A model generated the notes under the pieces. It was not told the origin of the DNA, did no database searches, and saw nothing but the letters and a program-made list of their open reading frames with translations. Of a DNA stretch of 64,000 nt, positions 41,957-50,457 are shown in pieces (position 1 is the first letter of the stretch; each line of letters opens with the position of its first letter). The stretch is from CAIYYO01 sp049299895 (lineage in GTDB: Archaea; Altiarchaeota; Altiarchaeia; IMC4; QMZM01): NCBI GenBank assembly GCA_049299895.1, contig JBAQYF010000019.1:62001-126000 (forward strand). Reading direction: 5' to 3'. Made by a program: the position numbers and the translations under genes.

Positions 41957-42624
41957 GGTTCTATGAGGCCGTCTTTCAACCTGATCACCCGGTCGAATTT
42001 CGTATGCGCAAGATGCCATTCCTCGTGCGTGACCATCACTATCGTCTGGCTGTATTCCAGGTTGAAGTTCTTGAAGAGGTCCAGTATGTGCTTCGACGAT
42101 TCGCTGTCGAGGTTCGCGCAAGGCTCGTCCGCGTAGAGTATCTTGGGTTTGTGCACAAGCGCCCGGGCGATCGACACGCGTTGCTGCTGCCCGCCCGACA
42201 GTTCCGCAGGCAGGTGGTCCGTTCTCCCGGAGAGGCCGACTACTCCGAGGATCTTTTCTGCTTCCTGCGCGCATCTTTTCTTTGATGCTCCCTGCATGAG
42301 GAGAGGAAGGTATACATTTTCCAGAGCCGTGAGTTCCGGCAGAAGCGCGTAGTCCTGGAATACGTAGCCAAGGTTCTTCAGGCGGAAGTCTATTTTTTTC
42401 TTGTCGGAAAGAGCGCAGGTATGGACCCCGTCCAATATGACGTCTCCGTTCGTCGGTTTGTCGAGTATCCCGAGCTGGTGGAGCAAAGTGCTTTTACCGC
42501 TTCCGGATGGTCCCATCAACGCTACGTATTCCCCTTTGTCGATTGAGAGGTTCACTCCTTTAAGAGCTTCCAATCTTGTTTTCCCCATTATATAAGTCTT
42601 TGTAACGTCTACTGCATCTATCAA
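41953..42624 (-). CDS. ABC transporter ATPase, MacB/LolD-like
   Basis: A 223-residue ATPase that drives the FtsX-like permease encoded just upstream. It has Walker A MGPSGSGKSTLLHQLGILDK, the Q loop FQDYALLPELTALENVYLPL, signature ELSGGQQQRVSIARALVHKP, and Walker B ILYADEPCANLDSESSKHIL with the H loop VMVTHEEW. The order and length are those of the LolD/MacB class. Leftward operon: COG1361, permease, ATPase. Its last codon overlaps the convergent cupin gene by four bases. Confidence 0.95.
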   Translation of the reverse strand: MIDAVDVTKTYIMGKTRLEALKGVNLSIDKGEYVALMGPSGSGKSTLLHQLGILDKPTNGDVILDGVHTCALSDKKKIDFRLKNLGYVFQDYALLPELTALENVYLPLLMQGASKKRCAQEAEKILGVVGLSGRTDHLPAELSGGQQQRVSIARALVHKPKILYADEPCANLDSESSKHILDLFKNFNLEYSQTIVMVTHEEWHLAHTKFDRVIRLKDGLIEP

Positions 42625-42628
42625 GTTC

Positions 42629-43825
42629 TCACCCCCTGATCAGATCTAGTGCATCCCTTTTGGCCATCTGGTAAGCCGGGATCGCCGAGCCTATTACCGC
42701 CGCGATGAATAGCAGGGACGCCCTACCGATTGCTTCCGAGTCGGATAGCTGCAGGCTGATATTGCCTATCGGAAAGGGTATCGGGTGTTCTTTTGTATAA
42801 GGCGATAGAACGTACTGCATGAAGGAATATCCGAGGATCATCCCGAGCAAGGCATAGAACGCCGCCTGGAAGATGAATGACATGATTATCGCATCCCTGT
42901 CTATGCCTATTGCCTTTTCCACGCCTATCTGGCGCTTCTTTCCGACGATGCTGACGAATATGACGACGAATATCACTATGAATGCTACGATGATGCCTAT
43001 CAGGCTGAATATGTCCCTGATCCTGCTTAACGTGTCTTCTATCATCCTGAGTATCCCCGCATAGTCTCTCCAGGTACGGATCTCTTCTCTTACGCCCGCA
43101 GACATGAGCTGAATCCTTGCGCCTTCTGCCGCCAGGCCCGACGTAGTCTTGAGCGCTATTTCGTTTGCCGCATCCTCCGTTCCGAGCACCTCTTCAAGGT
43201 CTTTTATGTTGACGTATGCGGCTGCGTCTGATGCAAAAAAATTTGTTGTGTATATTCCTTTGACGCGAAAGTCCTTTGTTATCCCGCCCATCGAGAGGGA
43301 CACGGTATCGCCGACTACAACTCCGCCGAGGGACCTTGCTTCCATCAGGGCTCCGTACCCGCCGGAAACCTCGCGGCCGAGGACTATCTCGTCCCGGTCG
43401 AGGCGGCTTATGAATTCGCCCGACAGGACGGAGGAGTGTATCTTTGTCACGGAGGATTCGTCCCTTGCGTCAACGCCGTAGACGGTCACTCCGGTGTTCT
43501 TGTCTTTGTAGTACACCGAGGCCTGTGTCTTCAGCCTGGGAGAGACCCCGAGGACATAGGGCAGATGTTCAAGCTTCGCCTTCAAGCCGGATACGCCGTC
43601 TATATAACGAGCCCCGACACCGGGCTCTATCATGACGTTGCCGGTCTGGTAGTCTATCATCTGCTCATTGAATTTTGCGGTCACGCCCCCAAGGATGCTC
43701 GAAACGAATACTATCTGGAGGTAGACGAGCGACAGCACGAATACCGTGAACACGTTTATCCCGACGCTTCCCCTTTGGACCGACCTGTATGCGAGGAAGG
43801 ACGCGACCCGCAGCCGAGAGAACAT
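42629..43825 (-). CDS. FtsX/MacB-type ABC permease
   Basis: A 398-residue permease with the MacB layout. It has one N-terminal helix (FTVFVLSLVYLQIVFVSSIL), a large outer domain (residues about 50-240), then three helices: IGIIVAFIVIFVVIFVSIVG, AFYALLGMILGYSFMQYVL and RASLLFIAAVIGSAIPAYQM. The tail DALDLIRG is typical. The ATG at 43825 (MFSRLRVAS) is preferred over one 13 codons upstream, because the latter would overlap the COG1361 gene. It is the membrane part of an export or lipoprotein-release system with the ATPase at 41953. Confidence 0.92.
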   Translation of the reverse strand: MFSRLRVASFLAYRSVQRGSVGINVFTVFVLSLVYLQIVFVSSILGGVTAKFNEQMIDYQTGNVMIEPGVGARYIDGVSGLKAKLEHLPYVLGVSPRLKTQASVYYKDKNTGVTVYGVDARDESSVTKIHSSVLSGEFISRLDRDEIVLGREVSGGYGALMEARSLGGVVVGDTVSLSMGGITKDFRVKGIYTTNFFASDAAAYVNIKDLEEVLGTEDAANEIALKTTSGLAAEGARIQLMSAGVREEIRTWRDYAGILRMIEDTLSRIRDIFSLIGIIVAFIVIFVVIFVSIVGKKRQIGVEKAIGIDRDAIIMSFIFQAAFYALLGMILGYSFMQYVLSPYTKEHPIPFPIGNISLQLSDSEAIGRASLLFIAAVIGSAIPAYQMAKRDALDLIRG

Positions 43826-43829
43826 TTTT

Positions 43830-45002
43830 TTACTTCCTGCGAATAAACAGAAGGACCAGGGCAATGACGGCGACTGCTGCGACTACGGCGATATATCCCG
43901 TATTCCCGCCGCTCTTCTCCAACACGCGCACCGGGATAACCTCTTCCAGGACGTGGGGGCCTAAGCCGTCCTCGTAGCGTATCTCCAGAGAGTAACTGTG
44001 ATTTCCCGGAGCTTTCGGAACGTAGGAGAACACCGCAGGAGCATCGTCGTCGGGCTTGAGCTTGCCGAGGTAGGAAACAAGGCTTGTTCCGTCCGGCAGA
44101 GACAGCGTCGCACGCACATTCTCCGCATCCCCGTCCCCCATGTTCTCGACGCGCATCTGTATCTCCGCAGGTTCGCCCGCAACGAATCCGGCGTCCGGAG
44201 ACCTTTTCAGGCTTTCTATCCCGAGTTTTGCGGGGTTCTCGACCATCACGCCTATCTGCCCGGCGGATGAATAGCTCTTGCCTCTCTCGTCCACGTAAGA
44301 CACTTGGAGCGGTATCGAATACGAACCGGTCGCAACTGATTCGTCGACGACAAAAGACAACTCCAGCAACGTCTCGTTCCCCGGAGGCAGGGATTCTATG
44401 ACCTTCTGGCCCGCACCGAGTATTATGAATTTATCGGAAGAAGCGGACACTTTAACGTTCCTCGCAGTGCCGGTGCCGATGTTTCTGTAAGACGCGCGGA
44501 CGGAAAAAACGCCCCCCGAACTGCCGGCCGATCCCATCGCAGGAACATTGTAGACCACGTCCGGGACCCCTACGACTTTTACGTTTATATCATACTCCCG
44601 CTCGATTGCGCCGCGCGATATTTTCACCGTTAGGGGGTACACACCTGACACTGCGCCCGCATCCACCGCAAGGTAATAAGCGTAGTCCTTGGAGCATCCC
44701 ATGCATATCTGCGGCTCGTCCATGTTGCGACCGGTCTTCAGGTAAAAGGGGTACTTCACGTCCAGGGAAACGATAGCGTTATCCATGCTTGCGTTCCCGT
44801 AGCCCGGGACGCCGTATATGTAGTCGTTATAGACGCGGACCTTCACTGTCACGTCCCGGCCCGGCTCTACCGGTTCGGGAGAAACCTCTTCTGAGACTAC
44901 CCGCATGGACGGAGAATCCTTTATCAACGCGTCCGCCTCCGAGTACGCAGTGAGCGCAAAAAGCGCAGCCAGCAAAAATACAAATAAAACAGGGTTTTTC
45001 AT
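43830..45002 (-). CDS. COG1361 (CARDB/NEW3-like) secreted membrane-anchored protein, ABC operon
   Basis: A 390-residue envelope protein with a signal peptide (MKNPVLFVFLLAALFALTAY), three Ig-like domains (EPVEPGRDVTVKVRVYNDY, VFSVRASYRNIGTGTARNVK and GEPAEIQMRVENMGDGDAEN), and a C-terminal membrane helix (TGYIAVVAAVAVIALVLLFI) followed by RRK. A CMGC near residue 97 is unusual. It precedes the permease by four bases and is the first gene of the leftward ABC operon. Less close to the other two COG1361 proteins than they are to each other. A divergent TrmB regulator shares its promoter region. Confidence 0.86.
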   Translation of the reverse strand: MKNPVLFVFLLAALFALTAYSEADALIKDSPSMRVVSEEVSPEPVEPGRDVTVKVRVYNDYIYGVPGYGNASMDNAIVSLDVKYPFYLKTGRNMDEPQICMGCSKDYAYYLAVDAGAVSGVYPLTVKISRGAIEREYDINVKVVGVPDVVYNVPAMGSAGSSGGVFSVRASYRNIGTGTARNVKVSASSDKFIILGAGQKVIESLPPGNETLLELSFVVDESVATGSYSIPLQVSYVDERGKSYSSAGQIGVMVENPAKLGIESLKRSPDAGFVAGEPAEIQMRVENMGDGDAENVRATLSLPDGTSLVSYLGKLKPDDDAPAVFSYVPKAPGNHSYSLEIRYEDGLGPHVLEEVIPVRVLEKSGGNTGYIAVVAAVAVIALVLLFIRRK

Positions 45003-45011
45003 TTTTTAATG

Positions 45012-45033
45012 TAAACAACCAATTAGTTGTTTA
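45012..45033. promoter_or_regulatory. Operator palindrome of the ABC-exporter operon
   Basis: TAAACAAC (45012-45019) and GTTGTTTA (45026-45033) form a perfect inverted repeat around the six-base CAATTA centre, nine bases upstream of the COG1361 start codon. It lies in the divergent interval between the COG1361-ABC operon and the TrmB gene at 45117. It is the likely binding site of that TrmB protein, which would control both directions. Confidence 0.7.
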
Positions 45034-45116
45034 TAATAGAAAAAGATGAGTTAATAAGCCACAGCACACAGAAAAGAACCAAGAGACGGTTTATTTGCAA
45101 TGCGCAGCAAAGAGAC

Positions 45117-45944
45117 ATGGACAACAAAAAGCTCCTACAGGACATCGGGCTGAACAAATATGAAGCCGCATCGTACCTGTTCCTTGCGGAAAACGGCGTA
45201 AGCGACGCGAACACGGTGAGCGAATGCGCAAACGTCCCGCTTGGAAAGATGTATGCGACGCTGACCAGCCTGAAATCCATGGGGCTTATCGAAGTGCAGG
45301 AGAGCCGCCCGAAAAAGTATAAGGCGATCCCTCCGGAAAAGGCCTTTAAAGAGGTCTACGAACAGAAGAAAAAAGACTCCGAAAAAGAGCTGGGGAGATA
45401 CCGGGAAACCATCGAGAAACTGAGAAAAGATATCAGGCCCGAAAAGAAAGGAAAGGAGCCGGACACATTCTGGACGCTCCTCACAGCCGACAAAGAAAGG
45501 GTCGCGGCCCTGAAGAATGTGATAGACGAATGCGAAAAAGAGTTCTGCTTCCTGATGCCGGCAAAGGTCATCAGGCGCAGAGGAATAGTCGAAGAAGTCG
45601 CGCCAAGGATCACAAGACACTTCTTCAGCAATATCAAGTCGGGCGTGAGAGCGAGAATAATCTTCCCGGAAAAAGAGTTCATAAGAGAAAAACATCCGCT
45701 ACCGGACGATGCGGACCTCTCCAAGGTGGAGGCAAGGATCCTCCCGAGCGAGAACGGCTATTACCTGGTGGACAACAAGCTGGTGATGATCCCGGTATTC
45801 GATCCCTCCGAGGAGAACAGCATATTCGGGATGATAAAGATAAGCGACTCGAATTATGCATCAAGGGTTAAAAAGAGGTTCGAGGAAGCATGGAAGAAAG
45901 CAGCGCCCATAGACCTTGAAAAGGAATTGGGCAGGGAGCAATAA
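45117..45944 (+). CDS. TrmB-family transcription regulator
   Basis: A 275-residue regulator. The N-terminal winged helix reads LLQDIGLNKYEAASYLFLAE, then ANTVSECANVPLGKMYATLT and SLKSMGLIEVQESRPKKYKA, typical of TrmB. A coiled linker (residues about 80-115) leads to a PLD-like effector domain that in other members binds sugars. Here it includes EKEFCFLMPAKVI and GVRARIIFPEKEF. The ATG at 45117 is preferred because the family begins here. The gene diverges from the COG1361-ABC operon and so probably controls it through the palindrome at 45012-45033. Confidence 0.88.
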   Translation: MDNKKLLQDIGLNKYEAASYLFLAENGVSDANTVSECANVPLGKMYATLTSLKSMGLIEVQESRPKKYKAIPPEKAFKEVYEQKKKDSEKELGRYRETIEKLRKDIRPEKKGKEPDTFWTLLTADKERVAALKNVIDECEKEFCFLMPAKVIRRRGIVEEVAPRITRHFFSNIKSGVRARIIFPEKEFIREKHPLPDDADLSKVEARILPSENGYYLVDNKLVMIPVFDPSEENSIFGMIKISDSNYASRVKKRFEEAWKKAAPIDLEKELGREQ

Positions 45945-45962
45945 ACCGGCAGGTGATAAAAA

Positions 45963-46184
45963 ATGAGTTGCTATATGCGGCATTTAACGGACATAATAGA
46001 GGAGCTTGGGATAGAAAATAACATAGACACGCGCAGGATAATCGACCGGCAGATCCGCTCGATACTGAAAAAACAGGACGCTAATTGTCCGGAGGTCTGG
46101 AAGGACGTAAAGGAGATCATACATGACCCGGAACAGAAGAAGAAACTTGTATCGGAGCTGAGAAAGACATTATCCAAAGGTTGA
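45963..46184 (+). CDS. Small helical protein of unknown function
   Basis: A 73-residue acidic-basic protein, mostly helical: LTDIIEELGIENNIDTRRII, then DRQIRSILKKQDANCPEVWK, DVKEIIHDPEQKKKLVSELR. I have seen the NCPEVWKxVK pattern in small archaeal proteins but know no function. It follows the TrmB gene by 18 bases with a GGTGAT ribosome site, so it is in the same transcript. Its last 68 bases overlap the convergent PhzF gene, whose C-terminus is extended beyond the family norm there. Confidence 0.65.
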   Translation: MSCYMRHLTDIIEELGIENNIDTRRIIDRQIRSILKKQDANCPEVWKDVKEIIHDPEQKKKLVSELRKTLSKG

Positions 46185-46953
46185 TTGCGCCCTCCATATA
46201 GAGGACCGCCTTCCCGGACAAGAGGACCCGGTCACCCATGTCCTTGCATAATATCTCTCCGCCTCTTTTTGAAAGCTGGATTGCCCGCATCTCCTTTTTT
46301 CCAAGCTTTTTGGACCAGTAAGGCGCAAGTTCGCAATGTGATGAACCAGTCACGGGGTCTTCGTTTATCCCGTACTTCGGGACAAAGAATCTGGACACAA
46401 AATCCGCATCTTTGCCTTTGGCCGTGACTGCAACGCCTCTTAGATCCAGTTTTTTTAGCAGTTCCATGTCTGGTTCAATGTTCTTTACGCAGGATTCATC
46501 AGGCAATACGACAATGTAGTCTGCGGCCTTCAATACCTGCACGGGTTCGTAATCCAATGCTGAAAGCAGTTCTTTGGGCGCAATGCATTCTATGGGCGCC
46601 TGCGACGGGAAATCCATTACAAGCAGATCGTCTTCCTTTTTCACTTTGAGTACGCCGCTTCTCGTATCAAACACGACCTCTTTAAGGGACGTGTCTATGT
46701 GGTTGAAAATAACGTATGCGGATGCAAGGGTCGCATGGCCGCAGAGGTCTATCTCTGAAAAGGGGGTGAACCACCTGAGAAGGTACCTGCCATTTGATCC
46801 CGTGAAGAACGCAGTCTCAGGCAGATTGTTCTCAGCAGCTATTGATTGCAGGGTTACATCAGGGATGGATCCTTCCAGGGGGCATACGCCCGCCTGATTT
46901 CCGGAAAACAATTCCTCTGCGAATGCATCGACATAGTAAACCTTTATTTTCAT
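46117..46953 (-). CDS. PhzF-family isomerase
   Basis: A 278-residue cytoplasmic protein of the PhzF/diaminopimelate-epimerase fold. Signatures are YVDAFAEELFSGNQAGVCPL at the start, ENNLPETAFF (catalytic Glu near residue 46), RWFTPFSEIDLCGHATLASA, and DPVTGSSHCELAPYWSKKLG near residue 215. The family ends at LSGKAVLYMEG; here about 19 more residues follow, antisense to the small TrmB-operon gene. The substrate is unknown; members act in phenazine synthesis and in other, unclear pathways. Confidence 0.9.
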   Translation of the reverse strand: MKIKVYYVDAFAEELFSGNQAGVCPLEGSIPDVTLQSIAAENNLPETAFFTGSNGRYLLRWFTPFSEIDLCGHATLASAYVIFNHIDTSLKEVVFDTRSGVLKVKKEDDLLVMDFPSQAPIECIAPKELLSALDYEPVQVLKAADYIVVLPDESCVKNIEPDMELLKKLDLRGVAVTAKGKDADFVSRFFVPKYGINEDPVTGSSHCELAPYWSKKLGKKEMRAIQLSKRGGEILCKDMGDRVLLSGKAVLYMEGAINLWIMSFSAPIQVSSSVPGHV

Positions 46954-47015
46954 ATATTTATTATTTTGAAAAGCATAACTAAAATAGGATGATTCCTTGA
47001 GGCACGATAATCGAT

Positions 47016-47885
47016 ATGAAATACATACAGGCTAAATCCCTTCTTTCACCGCTTAAGGAGGACCCGTTCTTCGGCTTATCCTACAGCATGAACCTGTACC
47101 GGGGCTGCCAGCACCAGTGCATATACTGCGACTCCAGGAGCACATGCTACGGCATAAAGGATTTTACGCAGATAGAAGTAAAAGAGAATGCAATCGCCCT
47201 CCTGGAAAAAGAGCTGCACAAGAAAAAGAGAGGGACGATCGGGACCGGCTCTATGAACGATTGCTACATGCCCCTTGAAAAAGAACTGGGAATGACGAGA
47301 AGAGCGCTTGAAATAATCGCAAAGCATAAGTTCCCCGTGCACGTTCTGACAAAGAGCGATTACGTTACGAGGGATATCGACCTGCTTAAAGAGATAAGCA
47401 ATGTTTATGCCGCTGTCTCATTCACGGTAACAGCGGCTTCGGACGGCATGTCTTCAAAAATAGAGCCCTGCGCCCCTGTTTCTTCGAGGCGCTTTGCGGC
47501 GGTAAAAAGATTCGCTGATGAAAACATCTATACGGGAATAATCCTGACCCCGGTCCTGCCTTACATAACGGATACTGAGGAGAACATCAGGGCGATCGTC
47601 GAAAAAGCGGCTGATGCGGGAGCAAAATATATCCTCTGCTGGACTGGAATGACTATCAGGGAGGGGCAGAGAGAATATTTCTATGAAAAACTTGATGAGC
47701 TCTTCCCGGGCTTGAAAAAGAAATACATAGAGCGTTATGGGAATTCTTACGGCTGCTCAGTTCCCGATCACGAGAAGCTGGAAAAAGCATTCAAGGAAGA
47801 ATGCAGGAAACATGATATCGCGACCCGGATGAAGTTTTACGTTCCGGGAGAGGACAATAGGAAACTTTCGGAGTATATTGGATAA
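47016..47885 (+). CDS. Radical SAM protein, SPL-like
   Basis: A 289-residue iron-sulfur enzyme. The cluster motif is RGCQHQCIYCDSRS (CxxxCxxC) near residue 28, with the preceding PLKEDPFFGLSYSMNLY as in the spore photoproduct lyase (SPL)-like group. TGSMNDCYMPLEKELGMTRR and HVLTKSDYVTRDIDLL follow, both typical of this group. Members may repair DNA or act on unknown substrates. It is monocistronic, with a TATA-like region before 47016, and convergent with the GNAT gene. Confidence 0.88.
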   Translation: MKYIQAKSLLSPLKEDPFFGLSYSMNLYRGCQHQCIYCDSRSTCYGIKDFTQIEVKENAIALLEKELHKKKRGTIGTGSMNDCYMPLEKELGMTRRALEIIAKHKFPVHVLTKSDYVTRDIDLLKEISNVYAAVSFTVTAASDGMSSKIEPCAPVSSRRFAAVKRFADENIYTGIILTPVLPYITDTEENIRAIVEKAADAGAKYILCWTGMTIREGQREYFYEKLDELFPGLKKKYIERYGNSYGCSVPDHEKLEKAFKEECRKHDIATRMKFYVPGEDNRKLSEYIG

Positions 47886-47889
47886 CCGG

Positions 47890-48654
47890 CTATTTCAGCT
47901 CCTTATTCAGTATGTTCTGGAACCGCGTTGTCGAGATATAATGATCGGCGAGCAGTTTCCCGTTCCAGATCAAACTGAACGATGCGTATATCGCAGGCGC
48001 ATTCTGCGCTTCCTTCGGCGTTTTCAGCTCCGTTACTTTAAGTTTCACGCCTTTTTTCTTTGCCGTTTCCTCTAATTCAGGAATGGATCTTGCGACCCAC
48101 GGGCATTGATTGGAATAGACGATGTTTAGTCCCTTGTATCCGGCCAACCGTTTTTCGGTTTCCTTGAAGTTTGGCAGGGGCCCCTTTTTAAGGGATTTTA
48201 CCATCAGTTCAAATGATGGCTTTGCATGCGCAACAGACACAAATCCGTTCTTTTTGAACAGGTCGATACCCGCCATGAAAGACCCTTCGCTGGTAACTGC
48301 TGCGACGCCGTATTTCCCCGCCTCCTTCGCTTCCTTTACGCATTCGTCCAATAGAAGCGACCCGTAGCCCTTGTTCTTGTATTTGTTCGGCGTAACCCAG
48401 ATGCAATGGATGAACAGGTAGCCGGGCGCATCAACAGCCCTCCAGGCATTCTCCCCGGGTGCGTATTCGATGAAACCTATGCTCTTCTTTTCCTTTTCAG
48501 AGTAGAGAGCCTTGATCTTGAGGCCCTCTGAAAAGCGCTTTTTCAGCCAGTCCCTCTTTAAGACGTATCCGTCGTTTTTGGGATTCAGAAAACAAACGGG
48601 GGGATACTCCGATATATTGTTTTCATCGATCCCGACGATCCTTGTTTCAGGCAT
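47890..48654 (-). CDS. GNAT N-acetyltransferase with C-terminal YoaP-like domain
   Basis: A 254-residue fusion. Residues 1-150 are a GNAT domain; the acetyl-CoA loop is YKNKGYGSLLLDECVKEAK near residue 103, with IHCIWVTPN as the preceding strand. From about residue 165 it resembles the YoaP C-terminal domain (IVYSNQCPWVARSIPELEET, then SLIWNGKLLADHYISTTRFQ, a thioredoxin-like part with one Cys). ATG at 48654 (MPETRIVG) is chosen over a start eight codons upstream. Substrate unknown; toxin or antibiotic modification is one possibility. Confidence 0.85.
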   Translation of the reverse strand: MPETRIVGIDENNISEYPPVCFLNPKNDGYVLKRDWLKKRFSEGLKIKALYSEKEKKSIGFIEYAPGENAWRAVDAPGYLFIHCIWVTPNKYKNKGYGSLLLDECVKEAKEAGKYGVAAVTSEGSFMAGIDLFKKNGFVSVAHAKPSFELMVKSLKKGPLPNFKETEKRLAGYKGLNIVYSNQCPWVARSIPELEETAKKKGVKLKVTELKTPKEAQNAPAIYASFSLIWNGKLLADHYISTTRFQNILNKELK

Positions 48655-48710
48655 GATAAATATTATCAATCCGTTCAATAAAACACTTGAAAGACGTAAT
48701 ACAGGAGTCG

Positions 48711-49898
48711 TTAGACGTCGACGTATACCTCTGTCAGTTTGGAATTGTTCAATAGAACTACTTTTGAATCGACGATCCCCGTATTGCAGGGAAGGTCCCC
48801 GGGATAATAGCCGCAGGTCGTATCGAGCGTTATCCAGTTGCCGTATTCGTCCGGGAGGCTGACGACGTAGGGCACGTCATAGGTCTTTCGGATGTCCTGC
48901 TTGATCTTTTCAGTCGACTCGTTGTCCCCGGAGTAGAATGCAGCGAACATATGATCGTCGGAGTAATACAGTTTTGTCGTCCCGCCTATGGATTCAACTA
49001 GCGAAGAGAGGAGGAATGCCTGGTCCTCGCAGTCCCCGACTCCCGAATCGAGCGTCTCGTCAGGCATCATCCAGTAGTCCTTTCCCCTGGGATCGTTTAC
49101 ATAAGCTATGTTCGCCCGTACCCAGTCGTACAGGGCGTATATCTGCGCAGTATTGTATTCCCCGGAATGTTCCGATGCCGTCTCGCCGACGACGGAGCGC
49201 ACGGGGGAGCTTACGGGCGTAACGTACCGGTTGACCTTCGCCGAAACAATGAGGCCCGGTTTTTCCATTTTGAGGGCCTTATAGCTATCGAATTTTTCAG
49301 GTATGGAGACGTTCACGGTCTTTGGACATACCACCCCGAGATCTGCCCATGAGACGTTATCTGTGTCTGCGCTTTCCGGTCCGGGGGATGTGACCCGGGC
49401 CATGAGCCCCGTGCAAACCTCGTATTCCACGTCTCCACCCAGGCCTGAGACGTCCAGATAAACGGCGCCGAGCGGGACCGATCCGTCCCATGTGTAGAGG
49501 TAATCGTACGCCATATATTCGGCAGACGCCGCCGCGTCCATATCTGATCCTGCGCGCCTTAAGCCGTAGGAATAAACAAACAGGGTGTCGTTGCCCATGT
49601 TCTCCGCGGAGACGGCAGCTACGCCGACGCCGGGCTCGTACAGCTTCATTCCGCTGACGTCGAACATGATGTCGTAATCTGCCTGCGCATTTTTGGCATC
49701 CGGTCTGGAAGCCGGCCGCCCCTGGCGGAAGCTCTCGACAACCGGAACCGTGAACTCGGAGGAATTGACGGAAGGGTCCGTTCCCGTCAGAGAGAAGCCC
49801 CGGGTCGAGAAATGGTATAGCAAGGCGAGCACCGGAATCGCGAGGAGGACTATTGTCGTAAACAGCAAGGCTGCATAAAATTTCGTATTGGAAGACAT
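48711..49898 (-). CDS. Transglutaminase-like secreted protein, membrane anchored
   Basis: A 395-residue protein with one N-terminal helix (YAALLFTTIVLLAIPVLALL) and an outer part. The transglutaminase-like fold is near residues 255-385: IYALYDWVRANIAYVNDPRG, SGVGDCEDQAFLLSSLVES (catalytic Cys), SDDHMFAAFYSG (catalytic His), then NWITLDTTCGYYPGDLPC (Asp). These enzymes act as proteases or cross-linkers at the cell surface. The middle region has beta-rich sequence with no match. Divergent from a small membrane protein at 49952. Confidence 0.85.
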   Translation of the reverse strand: MSSNTKFYAALLFTTIVLLAIPVLALLYHFSTRGFSLTGTDPSVNSSEFTVPVVESFRQGRPASRPDAKNAQADYDIMFDVSGMKLYEPGVGVAAVSAENMGNDTLFVYSYGLRRAGSDMDAAASAEYMAYDYLYTWDGSVPLGAVYLDVSGLGGDVEYEVCTGLMARVTSPGPESADTDNVSWADLGVVCPKTVNVSIPEKFDSYKALKMEKPGLIVSAKVNRYVTPVSSPVRSVVGETASEHSGEYNTAQIYALYDWVRANIAYVNDPRGKDYWMMPDETLDSGVGDCEDQAFLLSSLVESIGGTTKLYYSDDHMFAAFYSGDNESTEKIKQDIRKTYDVPYVVSLPDEYGNWITLDTTCGYYPGDLPCNTGIVDSKVVLLNNSKLTEVYVDV

Positions 49899-49951
49899 CT
49901 TGTTATATATTATAGGAGATATTAATAACTATCTTGAATACATTTAAAAAC

Positions 49952-50410
49952 ATGGACATATCAATAAAGGTTTATCTCTGCGGCATGCTCGTATTGTCGG
50001 TCCTCGGGCCTGCAAGCATAGGATTGCTGCTCGTAAAAGAATCCTGGGCTGGCGGTTTAGGCCTTGTCATAAGCATAATAGAGATATTCTGGATGCTTGT
50101 ATCTGTCCTGCTATTCCTTTATGCATTGCTCAAACCGCAAAAAGAGAGCAGGTCCGCCGCACTTGCATTGTATTACATAATATACAGTGGCTCGCTGATG
50201 GTCATCCTCTTCATTGGAGCAATCGGAGGGGTCGATACAAAAGACCTGAACAGTCCAGTCACGCAGGCGTCTTATGCATCCTACGTTCTATTCTATCTAT
50301 CGGTCGCAGTATTCTCTGTTTATCTCTTGCGCGGCAGGGAGGATCCCGGGGAAAAGAAAAAAGCGCTCAGGCAGGGCAGGAAAAAGGTCGGCCTGTTTGC
50401 CGCGAGATAA
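49952..50410 (+). CDS. Membrane protein, four helices, unknown function
   Basis: A 152-residue protein with four membrane segments: VYLCGMLVLSVLGPASIGLL, LGLVISIIEIFWMLVSVLLF, LYYIIYSGSLMVILFIGAIG and ASYVLFYLSVAVFSVYLLRG. A basic tail follows (GREDPGEKKKALRQGRKKVG). No known family. The ATG at 49952 is preferred to a TTG at 49934. It shares a divergent interval with the transglutaminase-like gene and precedes an ITPase gene. Confidence 0.6.
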   Translation: MDISIKVYLCGMLVLSVLGPASIGLLLVKESWAGGLGLVISIIEIFWMLVSVLLFLYALLKPQKESRSAALALYYIIYSGSLMVILFIGAIGGVDTKDLNSPVTQASYASYVLFYLSVAVFSVYLLRGREDPGEKKKALRQGRKKVGLFAAR

Positions 50411-50457
50411 CAGCATCAAAAGGATATTTTTTCTCCCCGTCCAATATATCTCATAAG

